From contig NC_133558.1 in assembly GCF_048773025.1 (NCBI RefSeq), positions 28,698,501 to 28,762,500 on the forward strand: DNA of 64,000 bases. The letters run 5' to 3'. The notes below the pieces were generated by a model that had not been told where the DNA came from, searched no databases, and saw nothing but the letters and a program-made list of their open reading frames with translations. Numbering within the stretch: the stretch's first letter is position 1; every line of letters starts with the position of its first letter. The stretch comes from Camelus bactrianus. Lineage: Eukaryota; Chordata; Mammalia; Artiodactyla; Camelidae. Positions 12,801 through 21,960 of the stretch are shown piece after piece. Both the position numbers and the translations under genes were made by a program.

Positions 12801-15781
12801 TCTGGTATGCCAACACAGAAGTGGTCATTGCCAACAGTGATCCTTAAGCTCTGTTCCAAAGAAGAGTCAGATCGCAGACTAGGAGAGCGTCTCTACAAAA
12901 GCAAAAGATAATAGTCAGTAGGATCAAGACATTCTTACACTCAAAAATGTTCTCCTTCCTAGTCACAAAGTTGTGATCCTACAGGGTGAGAAATGGCTAT
13001 GGTAACATACTACTCCAAAAATAAAAGACTTTAAAAATATGATCATTTTCTTAGATGAAAGCCCATTATTTCCAACCCTTCCAATCACTGACCTCTTATT
13101 ATTCTTTCACTAACTGGTACTGGGCATGGGGCTACAGGAGTGAATGAAGTCTGTTCCCAGAACCTATACATTTCCAGTGAAGGAGGCAAGCCAAAAACAG
13201 GTTTAAAAAAAAATACTTCTGATAGTGCTATAAAGTGCTACAGTCATTAAAACATGGTAACATGAAAGAGATTGGGGAAAAGAAGCCACTTCAGATAAGA
13301 TGGTTAAAGAAGGCTTTTCTGATGTGATATCATTTAACCTGAAGCATCAGTGATGAGATATTAGCCCTGCAAAGAACAGATGGAAGGAAGTTTAAGGCAA
13401 AAAGAACAAGCTCTGTAATGAGCTTAGCATGTTTGGGGCAACAGAAAGGTGGCCAGTGCAACTGCAGCAAAGTGACAGGAGAAGAGAGGCAGAAGCCACA
13501 GTTAGGAAATCTGGATTGTATTCTTAATGTAGTAAAAAGCCACAGAAGGGTTTCAAGCAGGTGAGCAATATGATCTAACTACATTCTTCCTCCAGGTGCT
13601 CACACTGTCATACCTCCACCTTCAGGTCTTAATTAAACTCACCTCCTAGAAGGCCTTCCCTGGCTACCTTATAAAAAATAACCTTCTTCTGTTTTCTTCT
13701 TCTCTTAGCACTTAACTATATTTAACATGCCAAAACCTTTTACTTCTCTATCTTATTTATTATCCAACTCCCCCTGTTAGAATGTAAGTGCTATGAGGGC
13801 AGGGGTTTTTGACTGGTTTCTTAACTATTGTATCCCCAGTGCCCAGAACCACACGGTAGATGTTCAATAAATACTTCTTAAATGTATAAAATGATGGTTT
13901 TTAAAAATTATTGTGATTGCTGGGTACAGAAAAAACTGGAAGGTAACCAGAGTGGAGTGTAAAGGAGCCTAATGCAATAATCTGGGCATGAGGTAACAGG
14001 GTTTAGAGTGATGCCAGAAGAAGGATAGTTTGGGGGATGTATTTTGGAGGGAAAGCTGACAGGTTAGACAAATGAAGTTATTCTTACAGATTGGGAGAAG
14101 GGAGATCATCACTGTTTCTGGCTGAGCAATGGGTGTTGTCATTTACTGAGACAGAAAAGACTGGAGCAAACAGGTTGTGCGCTGGAGAAGAAAGGGGAGG
14201 TTATGGAAACTAGTAGTTTTCTGTTTTCTCTGTAGTGACTGACATTCATATGATACCTGTTCAGCTATGAAAATTTTAACATAGTGACAAGTCAATTCAC
14301 CTATGACCAGCATACCCAGAGCACTTGGATACTGCTGGAGAGTCACTTAAGAAAACAAAAACTTCGTCACAGGGTTTAAAAAAAAAAAAAAGATAAGTGA
14401 ACTGATAATAAAAACAAATTCCAAAACACCAAATTCTGCCCAGAGGCTCTACTAGCATAGTGATTACAGTGAGACGTCAGTGTTACGTCTACATTTTGTC
14501 TCTTCAGCAGGGAAATAAAAGCTAAAATCAGGGTGCTGGAAACCAGGCAGATATGAATTGAATCACACTCCACCACCTCTTAGCTGTGTGGTCTTTGGTT
14601 AAGTTACTTAAACCTCTCTTGCTTCCTCAGCTGTTCAATAAGAAAGCATTCTAACTATCTTACCTGAGGTAATTATTTTAACTCAAAGAGTTGCGAATGT
14701 TCAAAGAGAATGTGTAAACTGAAGGGCTAAGTATCATTCCTGCCACATAACCCAGTAAGTGGTAGCAGCTATTACGATGCCTGTTGGTAAGCACACTTCG
14801 ATTTCAGAGAGGCAGCTCCAACTTAGAGAGCTAACAGTTTACACTCTAGGTGTCTACCCTGGAAAGGTTTAAGGAATCCTAACTCACCACAAAGACATTT
14901 CAGCCTTTCAAAGATCCAGGGCGAAGCTCTGGTCTAAGGGGCTGCAAAACCACGGAACACTGAGGACACCAACTATTGAAAAAGTACCAGGCACACGGCT
15001 TGGAGATTTCCCTAGCCCTGGCAAACTTTTCTACACCTCACCCAGAGTAAGAGAATCAGTCTATTCCTAGGAAATGAAGCAATGCCTCCCGACCCGGCGC
15101 CCAGGTGTATCCCGAGTCCGTTATTGTGCAAATGAAGCTCCTGGGGAAGATCAGGAACCTCCAGGTAACGGCGTCGCCGAGGGGACCCGTGGGAGTGGAG
15201 GGCCTTCGATTTGGGGACCCTGGCCTGGAGGCCTCGGGGCGCCGGGCGTTTCTGGAAGAGGGAACCCCGGGCGAGGGGGCTAGAGTATGGAGGGAGTCCT
15301 GGTCGAGGGGTGGGATTACCCGGCTGCCACTGTCGCCTGGATGGTCTCCGCGGCCGTCCCGGGCGAAGTCGGCGCGGGACTCCCCCCGGCTGCTGCCTCG
15401 GAAACCGGCCGAGCCCGGGGGAAAGAGTCGTCGGCCTCGCGGCGGTGGCGGCGACGGGGAGCCGCGACGGGTCCGCGATGGGGACGGGGAGACGCGACGA
15501 CCCCGCGGCGGGGACGGTGAGGCCCGGCGGCCGCGGGGCGGGGACGGGGAGCCGCGGCGGCCCCGCGGCGGGGACGGCGAGGCCCGGCGGCCGCGGTGCC
15601 CTGAGGGCGAGCGGGGTCGGCGAGCCGGCGTCCGCGACGAGGAGGAGCCGGAGGACGGCGGAGAGGTGCGGCGAGCCGGGCCTGAGGAGGAGCCGGAGCT
15701 GCGGCCGGTGCGCGGGCCGCCCCCGCCGCTCTCTTTAGGCCGGTGCGAAGAGACGGAGGAGCGGGAGCCGCTGCGGTACAT
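562..15781 (-). CDS. ZNF318: ZNF318, 5' part of gene (coding exons 1-6, truncated at window edge)
   Basis: The coding exons are 15320-15781, 12741-12892, 7244-7883, 4807-6252, 2886-2985 and 562-866. They join in frame to 1035 codons, about the N-terminal half of a protein that is about 2280 residues in human. All introns are GT-AG. The start ATG (15781-15779) gives MYRSGSRSSV, close to human ZNF318. Residues 1-154 are rich in Arg, Ser and Pro with a nonapeptide repeat. Residues 205-418 hold more RS/RE-rich stretches and the motif KKSILKKRIEVDMEPS. Residues 419-900 include a degenerate SADR/SVDR repeat. Residues 901-1000 form a charged coiled coil. The matrin-type zinc fingers are expected past the left edge. 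Known of the family: a nuclear protein that modulates androgen-receptor activity and is needed for IgD expression in B cells. The identification rests on recalled human sequence and is near certain. Confidence 0.96.
1610..2795 (+). repeat. Old LINE-1 (L1M type) 3' end
   Basis: ZNF318 intron 5-6. The sequence matches the 3' UTR of old mammalian L1M elements as I recall it (TTTACAGTGGAGAAACC, then GCAATGTATAATC, then CACACTGAAGTGTTTAGG) and ends in a short A run. A camelid SINE sits inside it at 1785-1876. A copy in the opposite orientation lies at 22780-23830. Confidence 0.75.
1785..1876 (+). repeat. Camelid tRNA-derived SINE copy 1
   Basis: Carries a tRNA-like head (TTTAGCTCAGTGGTAGAGCA, then GGGTTCAATCCC). 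It is flanked by a near-perfect duplication of about 20 bp: AAAAGGATAAATTAATGGGG before, AAAAGGATAAATAAATGGGG after. It is inserted into the L1M tail. Confidence 0.85.
2886..2985 (-). CDS. ZNF318: ZNF318 coding exon 5
   Basis: Acceptor TTGCAG|GTTATT and donor CAACAAG|GTATC; 100 nt. Encodes VIEEREKLKSDREARQKKM and then YYLRTELERLHKQQ, the first part of the coiled coil. It is short and has no start codon at its 5' end. It was placed by splice sites, phase and recall of the human protein. Confidence 0.94.
3196..3380 (+). repeat. LINE-1 3' end, younger type, short insertion
   Basis: Typical cetartiodactyl L1 tail (TATAGCACAGGGAACTATA, then ACTACACTTCAATAAAA). Flanked by a 14-bp duplication with one mismatch: AAAGTATTATTTTT (3182) and AAAGTACTATTTTT (3381). 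A heavily 5'-truncated retroposition. Confidence 0.85.
3470..3665 (-). repeat. MIR SINE (ancient)
   Basis: Reversed MIR core: ATCTTATTTAACC, then TTTTACATTAAGAAAACTGAGG, then AGATCATATAGTAAG. Ancient tRNA-derived SINE in a ZNF318 intron. Confidence 0.6.
4807..6252 (-). CDS. ZNF318: ZNF318 coding exon 4 (large exon)
   Basis: Acceptor TTGCAG|CTTGAG and donor CAGAAG|GTAAAT; 1446 nt, exactly 482 codons, residues 419-900. It includes an acidic stretch (DIEDEEKFLYGDEEED), a short SADR/SVDR repeat at about 5455-5575, and a Pro-rich region with AARIPPNYQGPAIPPASFDA. It ends in QKQK at the start of the coiled coil. Confidence 0.96.
6735..6875 (-). repeat. MIR SINE fragment
   Basis: Reversed MIR-like order: a short A/C-rich core, AATTGTCTAAAAATTACACAGC, then TGATAGCAGAGATGGG. 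Diverged; low-to-moderate confidence. Confidence 0.45.
7244..7883 (-). CDS. ZNF318: ZNF318 coding exon 3
   Basis: Acceptor CCTTAG|GGATGAC and donor ATGCAG|GTCTGT; 640 nt, residues 205-418. It opens with DDLTDDSVFTRSSQCSRGLE and carries RQRRRSPSPRFLDPEF and a run of Arg/Glu (RRKREEEEERSRSLS). The apparent longer open frame upstream of 7883 is intron read-through. Confidence 0.95.
8255..8425. repeat. MER5A-type hAT (Charlie) DNA transposon remnant
   Basis: Matches the MER5A consensus as recalled: TTTTTAGAAATGCAGA, then CCTACTAAATCAGAATCTGC, then CCAGGTGATGTGTATGCAC. An ancient non-autonomous element in the ZNF318 intron between exons 2 and 3. Confidence 0.8.
10125..10700 (+). repeat. Old LINE-1 (L1M) 3' end
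   Basis: Contains the usual C-terminal ORF2 to 3' UTR landmarks: CATAGCAGCATTATTCATAA, ATTATGCTAAGTGAAAGAAG, TGGCTCAATAAAGCTG. It ends in a short (AAC/AAT)n tail at 10665-10696. Confidence 0.85.
10984..11082 (+). repeat. Camelid tRNA-derived SINE copy 2
   Basis: Head GGCTATAGCTCAGTGGTAGA and B box GGGTTCAATTTC. It has a perfect 13-bp target-site duplication CAGAATAAGTTAC at 10971-10983 and 11083-11095. The perfect flanks suggest a fairly recent insertion. Confidence 0.92.
12741..12892 (-). CDS. ZNF318: ZNF318 coding exon 2
   Basis: Acceptor TTGTAG|AGACGC and donor GACAG|GTAGGC. Encodes residues 155-205, including LRITVGNDHFCVGIPERRRL and SPVDNLEDMD, which match human ZNF318. The exon is 152 nt and leaves phase 2. 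No start codon lies in frame inside it, so it is easily missed by ORF scanning. Confidence 0.93.
13590..13895 (+). repeat. LINE-2 (L2) 3' end
   Basis: Landmarks AGAATGTAAGTGCTATGAGG, then GTATCCCCAGTGCCCAGAAC and TTCAATAAATACTTCTTAAA match the L2 tail as recalled. The 400 bases before it (about 13130-13560) look like another ancient repeat that I cannot assign. Confidence 0.75.
14540..14785 (+). repeat. MIR SINE
   Basis: Forward MIR landmarks: TTAGCTGTGTGGTCTTTGG, then AAGTTACTTAAACCTCTC, then CTCAGCTGTTCAATAAG. Upstream of the ZNF318 exon 2 acceptor. Confidence 0.65.
15320..15781 (-). CDS. ZNF318: ZNF318 coding exon 1
   Basis: Encodes residues 1-154 and ends with the donor CGG|GTAATC. It is GC-rich, within the CpG island. 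It contains about six copies of a 9-residue Arg-Gly-Arg-Arg-x-Ser-Pro-Ser-Pro repeat, like an SR/RS-domain. On the plus strand a long open frame crosses the same bases, but this is a by-product of GC richness. Confidence 0.95.
15430..15610 (-). repeat. ZNF318: 27-bp coding tandem repeat in ZNF318 exon 1
   Basis: Units of 27 bases encode RGRRxSPSP repeats, with about six copies. Neighbouring units share most bases (plus strand GGGGACGGGGAGCCGCGGCG and relatives). Confidence 0.85.
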
Positions 15782-16536
15782 GGCTCCGACAGCGGCTGCA
15801 GCTCGGACCCGGGGGCACCCCAGACGCGGGCCCCCAGCGCGCCGCCGCAGCTGCAGCCCGGGCCGCCACGGCCGCCGCGCGCCGCCCCCACAGCCGGAGC
15901 GGCCCCCTCCCCTCGGCCCCGCGCCGCCTCTGGGGCCCAGCCGAGCGCGCCCCCGTGGCTGGCGGTTAGAGGGCGCAAGCACGCGCCCGACACACCCCCC
16001 CGCCCTCCGGGGCTCCCTGCTCCTCCACTCAGGCAGCGGCCACAAGAGCCAGAAGCGGGGAGGAGCGCGGAAGGCGGCGCGAGGCCAGGCGAGGGGAGGG
16101 GAAGGGAGGGGAGGGGAAGCGCGCGACCTGCGTTCCTCACGCTCCGCCTCCACACCGGCAAGATGGCGGCCGCTGGGCCGCCCACTTCCCCTCCCCCGGA
16201 GGCCACGTGACTCCGAGGGCTCCTCGCGGGGTGGGCTTAGCGGAAGGGAAGGGATTAGGGGGAGCGGAGCCGGTTCTTCCGGGGATGCTCGAAGCATCAC
16301 GACGCGGCGGGCTTCGAGGGGGCGGGAGCATCTTTGCCTTTTCCCTATCTCCCACCGTATTCATTTACGTTAGGACAATAAATAGTTATAATTGATGGGA
16401 ATGTAAATAACCCCAAAGCGTTAGGTATGTCGGACCTTAACGCACCTCGGCAGGAGCGACCAACGAAGTCCCGGCCCCCACAGAAGCCGCACGACAGCCT
16501 TCAGTTAGTTTACGTTCCAGTTTGCCTGTTTTTCAG

Positions 16537-16632
16537 AGGCTGAAATGGAGAATGGGAAAGTGACGAACGGGGGCGGATTCGGGAGCGAGAATCAAACGGA
16601 AAGCGGACCTCAGAGTAAAATTGTCTCAACCG
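16537..16632 (+). other. Possible exon of an unannotated divergent transcript
   Basis: A 96-bp segment just outside the ZNF318 island has a good acceptor (polypyrimidine then TTTTTCAG|AGGCTG) and a good donor (CAACCG|GTAGGT). An ATG at 16545 sits in a strong context (GAAATGGAG) and opens 29 codons before the donor. I do not recognise the peptide, and I find no downstream exon that continues it. It could equally be an exon of a non-coding promoter-antisense RNA, or chance. Confidence 0.3.
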
Positions 16633-17640
16633 GTAGGTACACTTATGAGGAAGGTCACTCACCACCGGGGATCCACATCATGACAAATTTTGGAGAGTTT
16701 TTGCGAGCGATTCGAACCCCTAGTCTATGGCCAGAATTTCCCTGGACGCCTGGCTGTGGTGGTAGTCCCGTCTCAGGGTCCTGCATACAGAGTACAATAG
16801 TCAAGAAAAAGACGACACATAAAAGAAAAACAGTGGTCAAAACATTAAAAAAAATTGTTCACCCTAAGCAAACTCTTCACAATAATAGGTTTTCATCTAT
16901 CAACTAGAAACACAAAACCTGAAATTGGTATGAAAATCAGGTTTCTGCTTCCAAAGCAAAGGCAGGGAAAAAAATCATTAAAGATTACTGTTTTCTAATT
17001 TATATTTTTCTAAGTTAGAACATCCAATTTCACATGTTTGTATAATGGCATTTGCTTACATCATAGCTCAATAAAAAGACAGTAAAATATTTACGAATTC
17101 ATTTTTCTCACACTCTGCTTACTTCACTCAACATACTTGCTTGCTCATAGGCATTTGAATTTCCGATTCCTAACTTGGATTTTGTGGCTAACGGTAGCTT
17201 TCATCATGTCAAGGTTCTTAATATAGTCTTCCATATATTTTGTTAACACTTTAATTATTTTGTTTCTCATATTTAATTTACGTGGCATTTTTGTATAGGT
17301 CCTCGCAAATCCATTAATTAAAATCTAAAATTATTTTTCACAGATGGATAGTCAATTTTGTTTGAAATGTGAATTGGGATTATCTGTATACTGGGAAGTT
17401 ATGGTGAGAGAATGAGTTACCAGCTAATGAATGAACGCTGCCAAGTGCTCATTATCCACTTCAATTCTTTTCTTTTGGTCATGTAATTTGACAGTAAAGA
17501 AATTTTTTAAAATGAGATTTCTTTGTGAAAAGAAAACTAAATAACAGGATTTATGGTAGAAGAAAGTAAAGCAATCTGAGAAATTGATAGCTCTTAATAA
17601 GAAAATCTGAGTTATCTGCACGTTTTCTGAGCAGTCTAAA
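16633..17640. other. Intergenic DNA with no recognised feature
   Basis: AT-rich sequence beyond the possible divergent exon. I see no gene, clear repeat or conserved motif. Two short open frames (16545-16907 plus, 17424-17645 minus) have no recognisable product. Confidence 0.5.
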
Positions 17641-17654
17641 AGCATATTTCATAA

Positions 17655-18205
17655 TGTGTCCCGTGCAACAGAGAACTGCACTCAGAGATTCAGATATATT
17701 AGCCCAGTAGCATAAAAGCCCTGTCTGACAGCCTAGGTAAGTGAAGCTGCTATGTAAAATGTCTAGGGAAGTTGATTTTAGTCATCTCTGAGGTGGTGGG
17801 ATTAGGAGATCTAGGGGCTTTACCAGGGCTCAGCGATGTGTGGATCTCCTCTCATTCTCGGCACAAGGAAGAGGACACTTCCTGCTCCTTTCAAAAAGGA
17901 GAGCCTTGTGACTATATCTAGTCATTATAAACTGCGAATGGAAGCACCTTATATCACTTCCAGGCCCAATCAGGAAAGAGTACTAATAAGATGCTCTCTC
18001 TTCTCTTGCTGTGGCAACTAAGTCACGTGTTCCAGATAGTGTAGCCTGTGAGGCTGGGTCCTTAAATGATTGTGTGGAGCAGAGTACCACCTCCATCCTA
18101 AGTTGGACATGTTCCATGAGCATGAAATAAAACTTTGTTGTATTCAGCATTGAGATTTTGAGGTATAATTTGCTACCACAGCATAACCTTGCCTAACATG
18201 ACTAT
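17655..18205 (+). mobile_element. Probable ERVL-MaLR (MLT1-type) solo LTR fossil
   Basis: The distal part resembles the end of MLT1-type LTRs: GAAATAAAACTTTGTTGTATT, then TTGAGATTTTGAGGTATAA and CCACAGCATAACCTTGCC. An old retroviral-type LTR remnant, diverged and broken, probably over 80 million years old. The start is uncertain. Confidence 0.45.
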
Positions 18206-18209
18206 GATG

Positions 18210-19705
18210 GAGGGGTTTTGGGGTTGTTTTGTTTTGTTTTTTATGTGTATTTTCTGGATTTGGGGTTATTTATATAATTTATATAACCAAAAAAAACATA
18301 AAATTATTTTAATAAAAAAAAAGAAAATCCTGCATGAGGTGTATACTCTGTCTTTATTAACCTACATATGAATTTTGGTTACCCATGCTCTTGGTGGGAT
18401 CTAAGTAAACATGAAGCAAATGTGAGTAGGCAAGCTTATAGATACCTGGAGTCAATACATTCTAAATCTGGGTTAGTTATACACTGTATCAGCTTTTCCT
18501 CCTAAGTCCTGAAATATTGAATAATTTTATCAAGGGAGCTGGCCTCCATGGTATACAATTGGAAAACTCTCCTGCTTCCCCTTCACACTTGCTCTCAACA
18601 TAGATCACCTCTAAACTTCATTCAAGCTAAAGGTTCTCACCTCCCCCAGCTCTTGCCTGCTTCAGGTGTGAAGCTTTCTGTGATGAAGGGAGGTGTGCCA
18701 GCCTTCTCCACATCCCTGCCTTTACTCCTCAGAATTTACCTGTCCTCTCCTGCAGGCCAGCTGCTATTTTGGAATCTCCCTCCCCCAGGATTTGATGTAA
18801 GAGAAGGGATTAGGGAATGGGGGCACAGTTTTTCCCGGTTGGTACAGGATGCTGTTATCTTTGAAAGTCAGTTCCCTATGGATGTGGAGGACTCACAGAT
18901 GTTAGCTCTTTCTCTCTTGTCACCTTTGTGGGCTTTTTTACGACTCTTTTGCTGGGACCTAGGCGATGCCTTTCCTCTGGTTGACTGACTGCCTATGACG
19001 CCACTCCCCAATTCTTGGCCTTCTGGAGGTTCATCCTACGTAAAACTTACTCTCCTGAGGTCCCTTTCCTCTCTGAGCATCCCTCATGGGAAGGATCCTC
19101 TTTCAATGACTCCAGGTTGGTTTCCATCTGGGTACACTTGACCCACAGGACAACTCATGCATCTTTGCCCTGCTGGCAAGGGCAGCACAGCTCACTCTCC
19201 ATGCCATCCACCTTACTCACCATCCCAGGGAGGTGGCTCAGCCAGCATCTTGCTTTTGTACTTCCTTGGTGGGAGTTAGGACATTAGTCCCTGTGGACTT
19301 CTAAACCCAGGAGATAAAAGCCAAACAGTCTGAGAGGTGCTGGTGGAGGCCTCTATCTCACTTGGCTTTAGGCAAAAGGGGAAAAAAAATCTTCTCCCTC
19401 CCTAGAATGGTGGGTCAGGAAATATAGAGCCCACAGGTAACTCCTCAATACAATTTTTACTCTAATACAAACTTGATGTGTATAATAAGTAATGCTGGAG
19501 ACTGGTTCACAATCTCTTCTCATCTCCCTTTGTGGTAGATGCAAGAAGAGGGTACCTGGCATCTATTGTGTTGCTTTCAGCTTTTGAGGTTTTTGCTGAA
19601 ACTCCAAAAACAACAGGGAGAATCTAATTAACATTGTGTCACTACTATTGTCTATCATCAATTCAAGGAACTCTTACTAGACTTCTTATGAAAATGGTGA
19701 AATGG
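18210..19705. other. Intergenic DNA, GC-richer block, nothing assigned
   Basis: At 18540-19300 base composition becomes more GC-rich, with two adjacent open frames (18548-18988 and 19015-19287). The peptides match no protein I know and have no domain signature. Most likely non-coding or an unassigned old repeat. Confidence 0.4.
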
Positions 19706-19712
19706 CTTAAGG

Positions 19713-19750
19713 CTTGCACGCACACACACACAAACATGCACACACACACC
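19713..19750. repeat. (CA)n microsatellite
   Basis: Short interrupted CA run (CACGCACACACACACACAAA and CATGCACACACACACC). Confidence 0.8.
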
Positions 19751-20510
19751 TGTAGCAGACATACAGCAATGACAGGTAAAACTTGAAAAGGATGAAGTAA
19801 AGAGACCTAAGCTTTAAGACAAGATGAACACTTCTGTGATTTGCTGAAGCCACAGACCTCCTGAGCTGCAAAACAAGTCTGGAAGCAAGGGTAGCTGTTA
19901 AAGATTTGGCTCCTGTGGATGGAGATGTAAGTGCCTTCCAGGAAGTGGAGGACCTGGGCCAGGTTTTCAGCTTGAAGCCAAGGACATTTCTGCCCATACA
20001 TGCAAGATGAACAGAACTATTGCCAACTTTCTGCTTGGGGCTATAGCCTTATGAGAAGGTGTGTGCCAAGAGGGTGGGATGAAAATATTGACAGTCTTTA
20101 TATGAGAACTTAGCTTAGCTGCTCCCTATACACCAGTAATAACCAATTAGAAAATAGGATATTATGTTAAACATGGTAGATTCAATCTATGCATTTATCG
20201 CTATTAAGTTCCTAAACCCCAGTAAATTGACAGTAAAGAGTTTTGTTTGCTTTTTAAGGTATAAACTTTTATGTGCAATGTGGAAGTATGAGAGACATAG
20301 TACCCCATGGGGTGGAATTTGGTCAATGGAAGACATATGTTTAAAAACATAAGTTGCTTGCTATAATATTGTACATCAACTGTAGTTCAAAAAAAAATAA
20401 GTATAGAAACAAATTTTTTAAACCCTTATTGGATGCAGATAAAGTGATTTATAAAGAGAAATGTATAGTCCCAGTTGTGTATATTGCAAAAGTCATGAAT
20501 TATTCAGCTA

Positions 20511-20657
20511 CAGGGGGAGGGTATAGCTTAAGAGGCAGAGCTCATGCTTAGCCTGCACGAGGTCCTCGGTTCAATATCCAGTACCTCCTCCTAATACAAA
20601 TCAATAAATAAACCCAATGACCTCCCCTTTATAAAACAAAAGGAAAAAAGGCAAAAA
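20511..20657 (+). repeat. Camelid tRNA-derived SINE copy 3
   Basis: Head GGGTATAGCTTAAGAGGCAG, B box GGTTCAATATCC, and the family's tail (AATAAATAAACCCAATGACC). Perfect 13-bp duplication AATTATTCAGCTA at 20498-20510 and 20658-20670. Confidence 0.92.
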
Positions 20658-20734
20658 AATTATTCAGCTAAGCTTTCAGCTCAAAAACTTTAGAAAAAAA
20701 CCAGCACAATAACCTTAAAGAGGAAGAGTGGCAG

Positions 20735-21310
20735 TAAAAGAAAATGAAAGCAGAAATTAATTGAATATAAACAAAGATACAACAGAGATGGTAAAAAAAA
20801 AAAAAAAGATTCTTTGAAGTAAACTAATAAAATAGGCAAAACTCTGGCAGAATTGATTGATCAAGAGAAAAAAGAGAGGGCAAATAAACAATTTTAGAAA
20901 GACAAGGGGAATACAGACAAGTTTCAGGCAGGCCACCGCCAGCCCTCACAGTGTCTTTGTGTGAATTAAAAGGTTTCCCCTTTGGGTGGCTGCAGCCCTA
21001 ATGTAGGATTTGTTACTTGGAAAGCCAGAATCAGGCTGCTCCCACTCATTCCTTGTCCAAATAAGCTTGTGCAGTCAACCACCTATGCAACCATATTGGC
21101 CATCATGGATCAGCATAGTTTTAAAAGTTATGAGACAATATGAACAACTTTGTGCCAATTAATTTGATAATTTGCACAAATGATTAGCTCCCTTAAAAAA
21201 TACAATTTACCCAACTATATTAAGGAGACATAGACAACTTAATAAACCTATAACCATTAAAGAAATCATATCAGTAGTATAAATCTACTTATAAAAAGCC
21301 TGAAACTCTG
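20735..21310 (+). repeat. LINE-1 ORF2 fragment, interrupted
   Basis: Reads as the region between endonuclease and reverse transcriptase of L1 ORF2 (GATTCTTTGAAGTAAACTAA, then GATCAAGAGAAAAAAGAGAG). It resumes after 21120 (ACAATATGAACAACTTTGTG, then CCATTAAAGAAATCATATCA). About 180 bases at 20936-21120 do not belong to L1 and look like a separate insertion of unknown kind. Confidence 0.6.
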
Positions 21311-21379
21311 AAACTTCCTATTTTTTTCCTATAGTCTAGCATAGTTAAACACCATTGGAATCATATGTTTACTAGCAGA

Positions 21380-21960
21380 TAGATACAATGCAGCTGTGAA
21401 ACCACCTGGTTCTGGTGTCTTCTTTAAGGGTAAACCTATAAATCACCTTCCTAATCTTTTTTTGGGAAAACTGGTCTTTTTAAGTTTTCTATATCTTCAT
21501 AGGTCAGTTTCAGTAATTTTTTTCCTTGAGAATATCCATTTTTTCTAGATTTGTTTCCACAGAGTTGCACATAATTGTTTTGATCTATTTTGTGTCTGTG
21601 AATGTATCTCCTCTCTTATTCCTAATCTTGGTATTTTTGCTCTCTTTTTGTGCCCTAACCAGATTCATGAGATGTTGATGTATTTTATTGGTCTTTTCAA
21701 ATAATTAACTCATGGATTTATTTTTTTCCTTTCTACTGTTCTTTTAGTTTTCTAATTTATTATTTTCTGTTGTTATTGATGTTATTTCTCTCCAGTTCGG
21801 GTTTATTCTGTCATTCTTTTTGTAGTTTCATAAAATGGGCAATGAATTCCTCAAAAAAAAAAAAAAAAAACTTCCATAGTGAAATATTTAAGGCTATGCA
21901 TTTCTTTCTTCTGTGACCTATAGAATTTTATATACAATGCTCTCCTTTTTTTCCATTGCT
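21380..21960 (-). repeat. LINE-1 ORF2 fragment, inverted relative to the previous one
   Basis: The minus strand reads AACCCGAACTGGAGAGAAAT, then TAATTATTTGAAAAGACCAA, the same ORF2 segment as at 20735-21310 but in the other orientation. Confidence 0.65.

Larger units (their letters stand above)
15150..16350 (-). promoter_or_regulatory. ZNF318: CpG island and promoter of ZNF318
   Basis: About 1.2 kb of very GC- and CpG-rich DNA covers exon 1 and the DNA upstream of it. Visible motifs are a YY1-type AAGATGGCGGC at about 16160, an E-box CACGTG at 16204-16209, and an ETS-type CTTCCGG at about 16276. The TATA-less, CpG-rich architecture suggests broad housekeeping initiation, probably near 15800-16200 on the minus strand. 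The exact start site cannot be fixed from sequence alone. Confidence 0.8.

Noticed and set aside
15056-16300. Minus-strand frame of 414 codons extending upstream of the ZNF318 ATG and past its donor
   Set aside because: The known start (MYRSG) lies inside it. The upstream part is 5' UTR or promoter and the downstream part is intron read-through.
15105-16373. Long plus-strand open frame (422 codons) across ZNF318 exon 1
   Set aside because: It is antisense to a confirmed exon in very GC-rich DNA where stop codons are rare. The product is low-complexity Arg/Pro/Gly.
16640-16720. Weak U12 snRNA-like match (ACTTATGAG then AAGG, and a possible Sm site AAATTTTGGAG)
   Set aside because: The spacing and stem regions do not match U12. 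Only short stretches agree, which is expected by chance.
16690-16720. tRNA-like B box GGTTCGAATC on the minus strand
   Set aside because: No pairing T stem, no A box at the right distance and no acceptor stem.
19807-20001. Minus-strand frame MYGQKCPWLQ and onward
   Set aside because: No known homologue, no promoter or splice support, and length within chance expectation.
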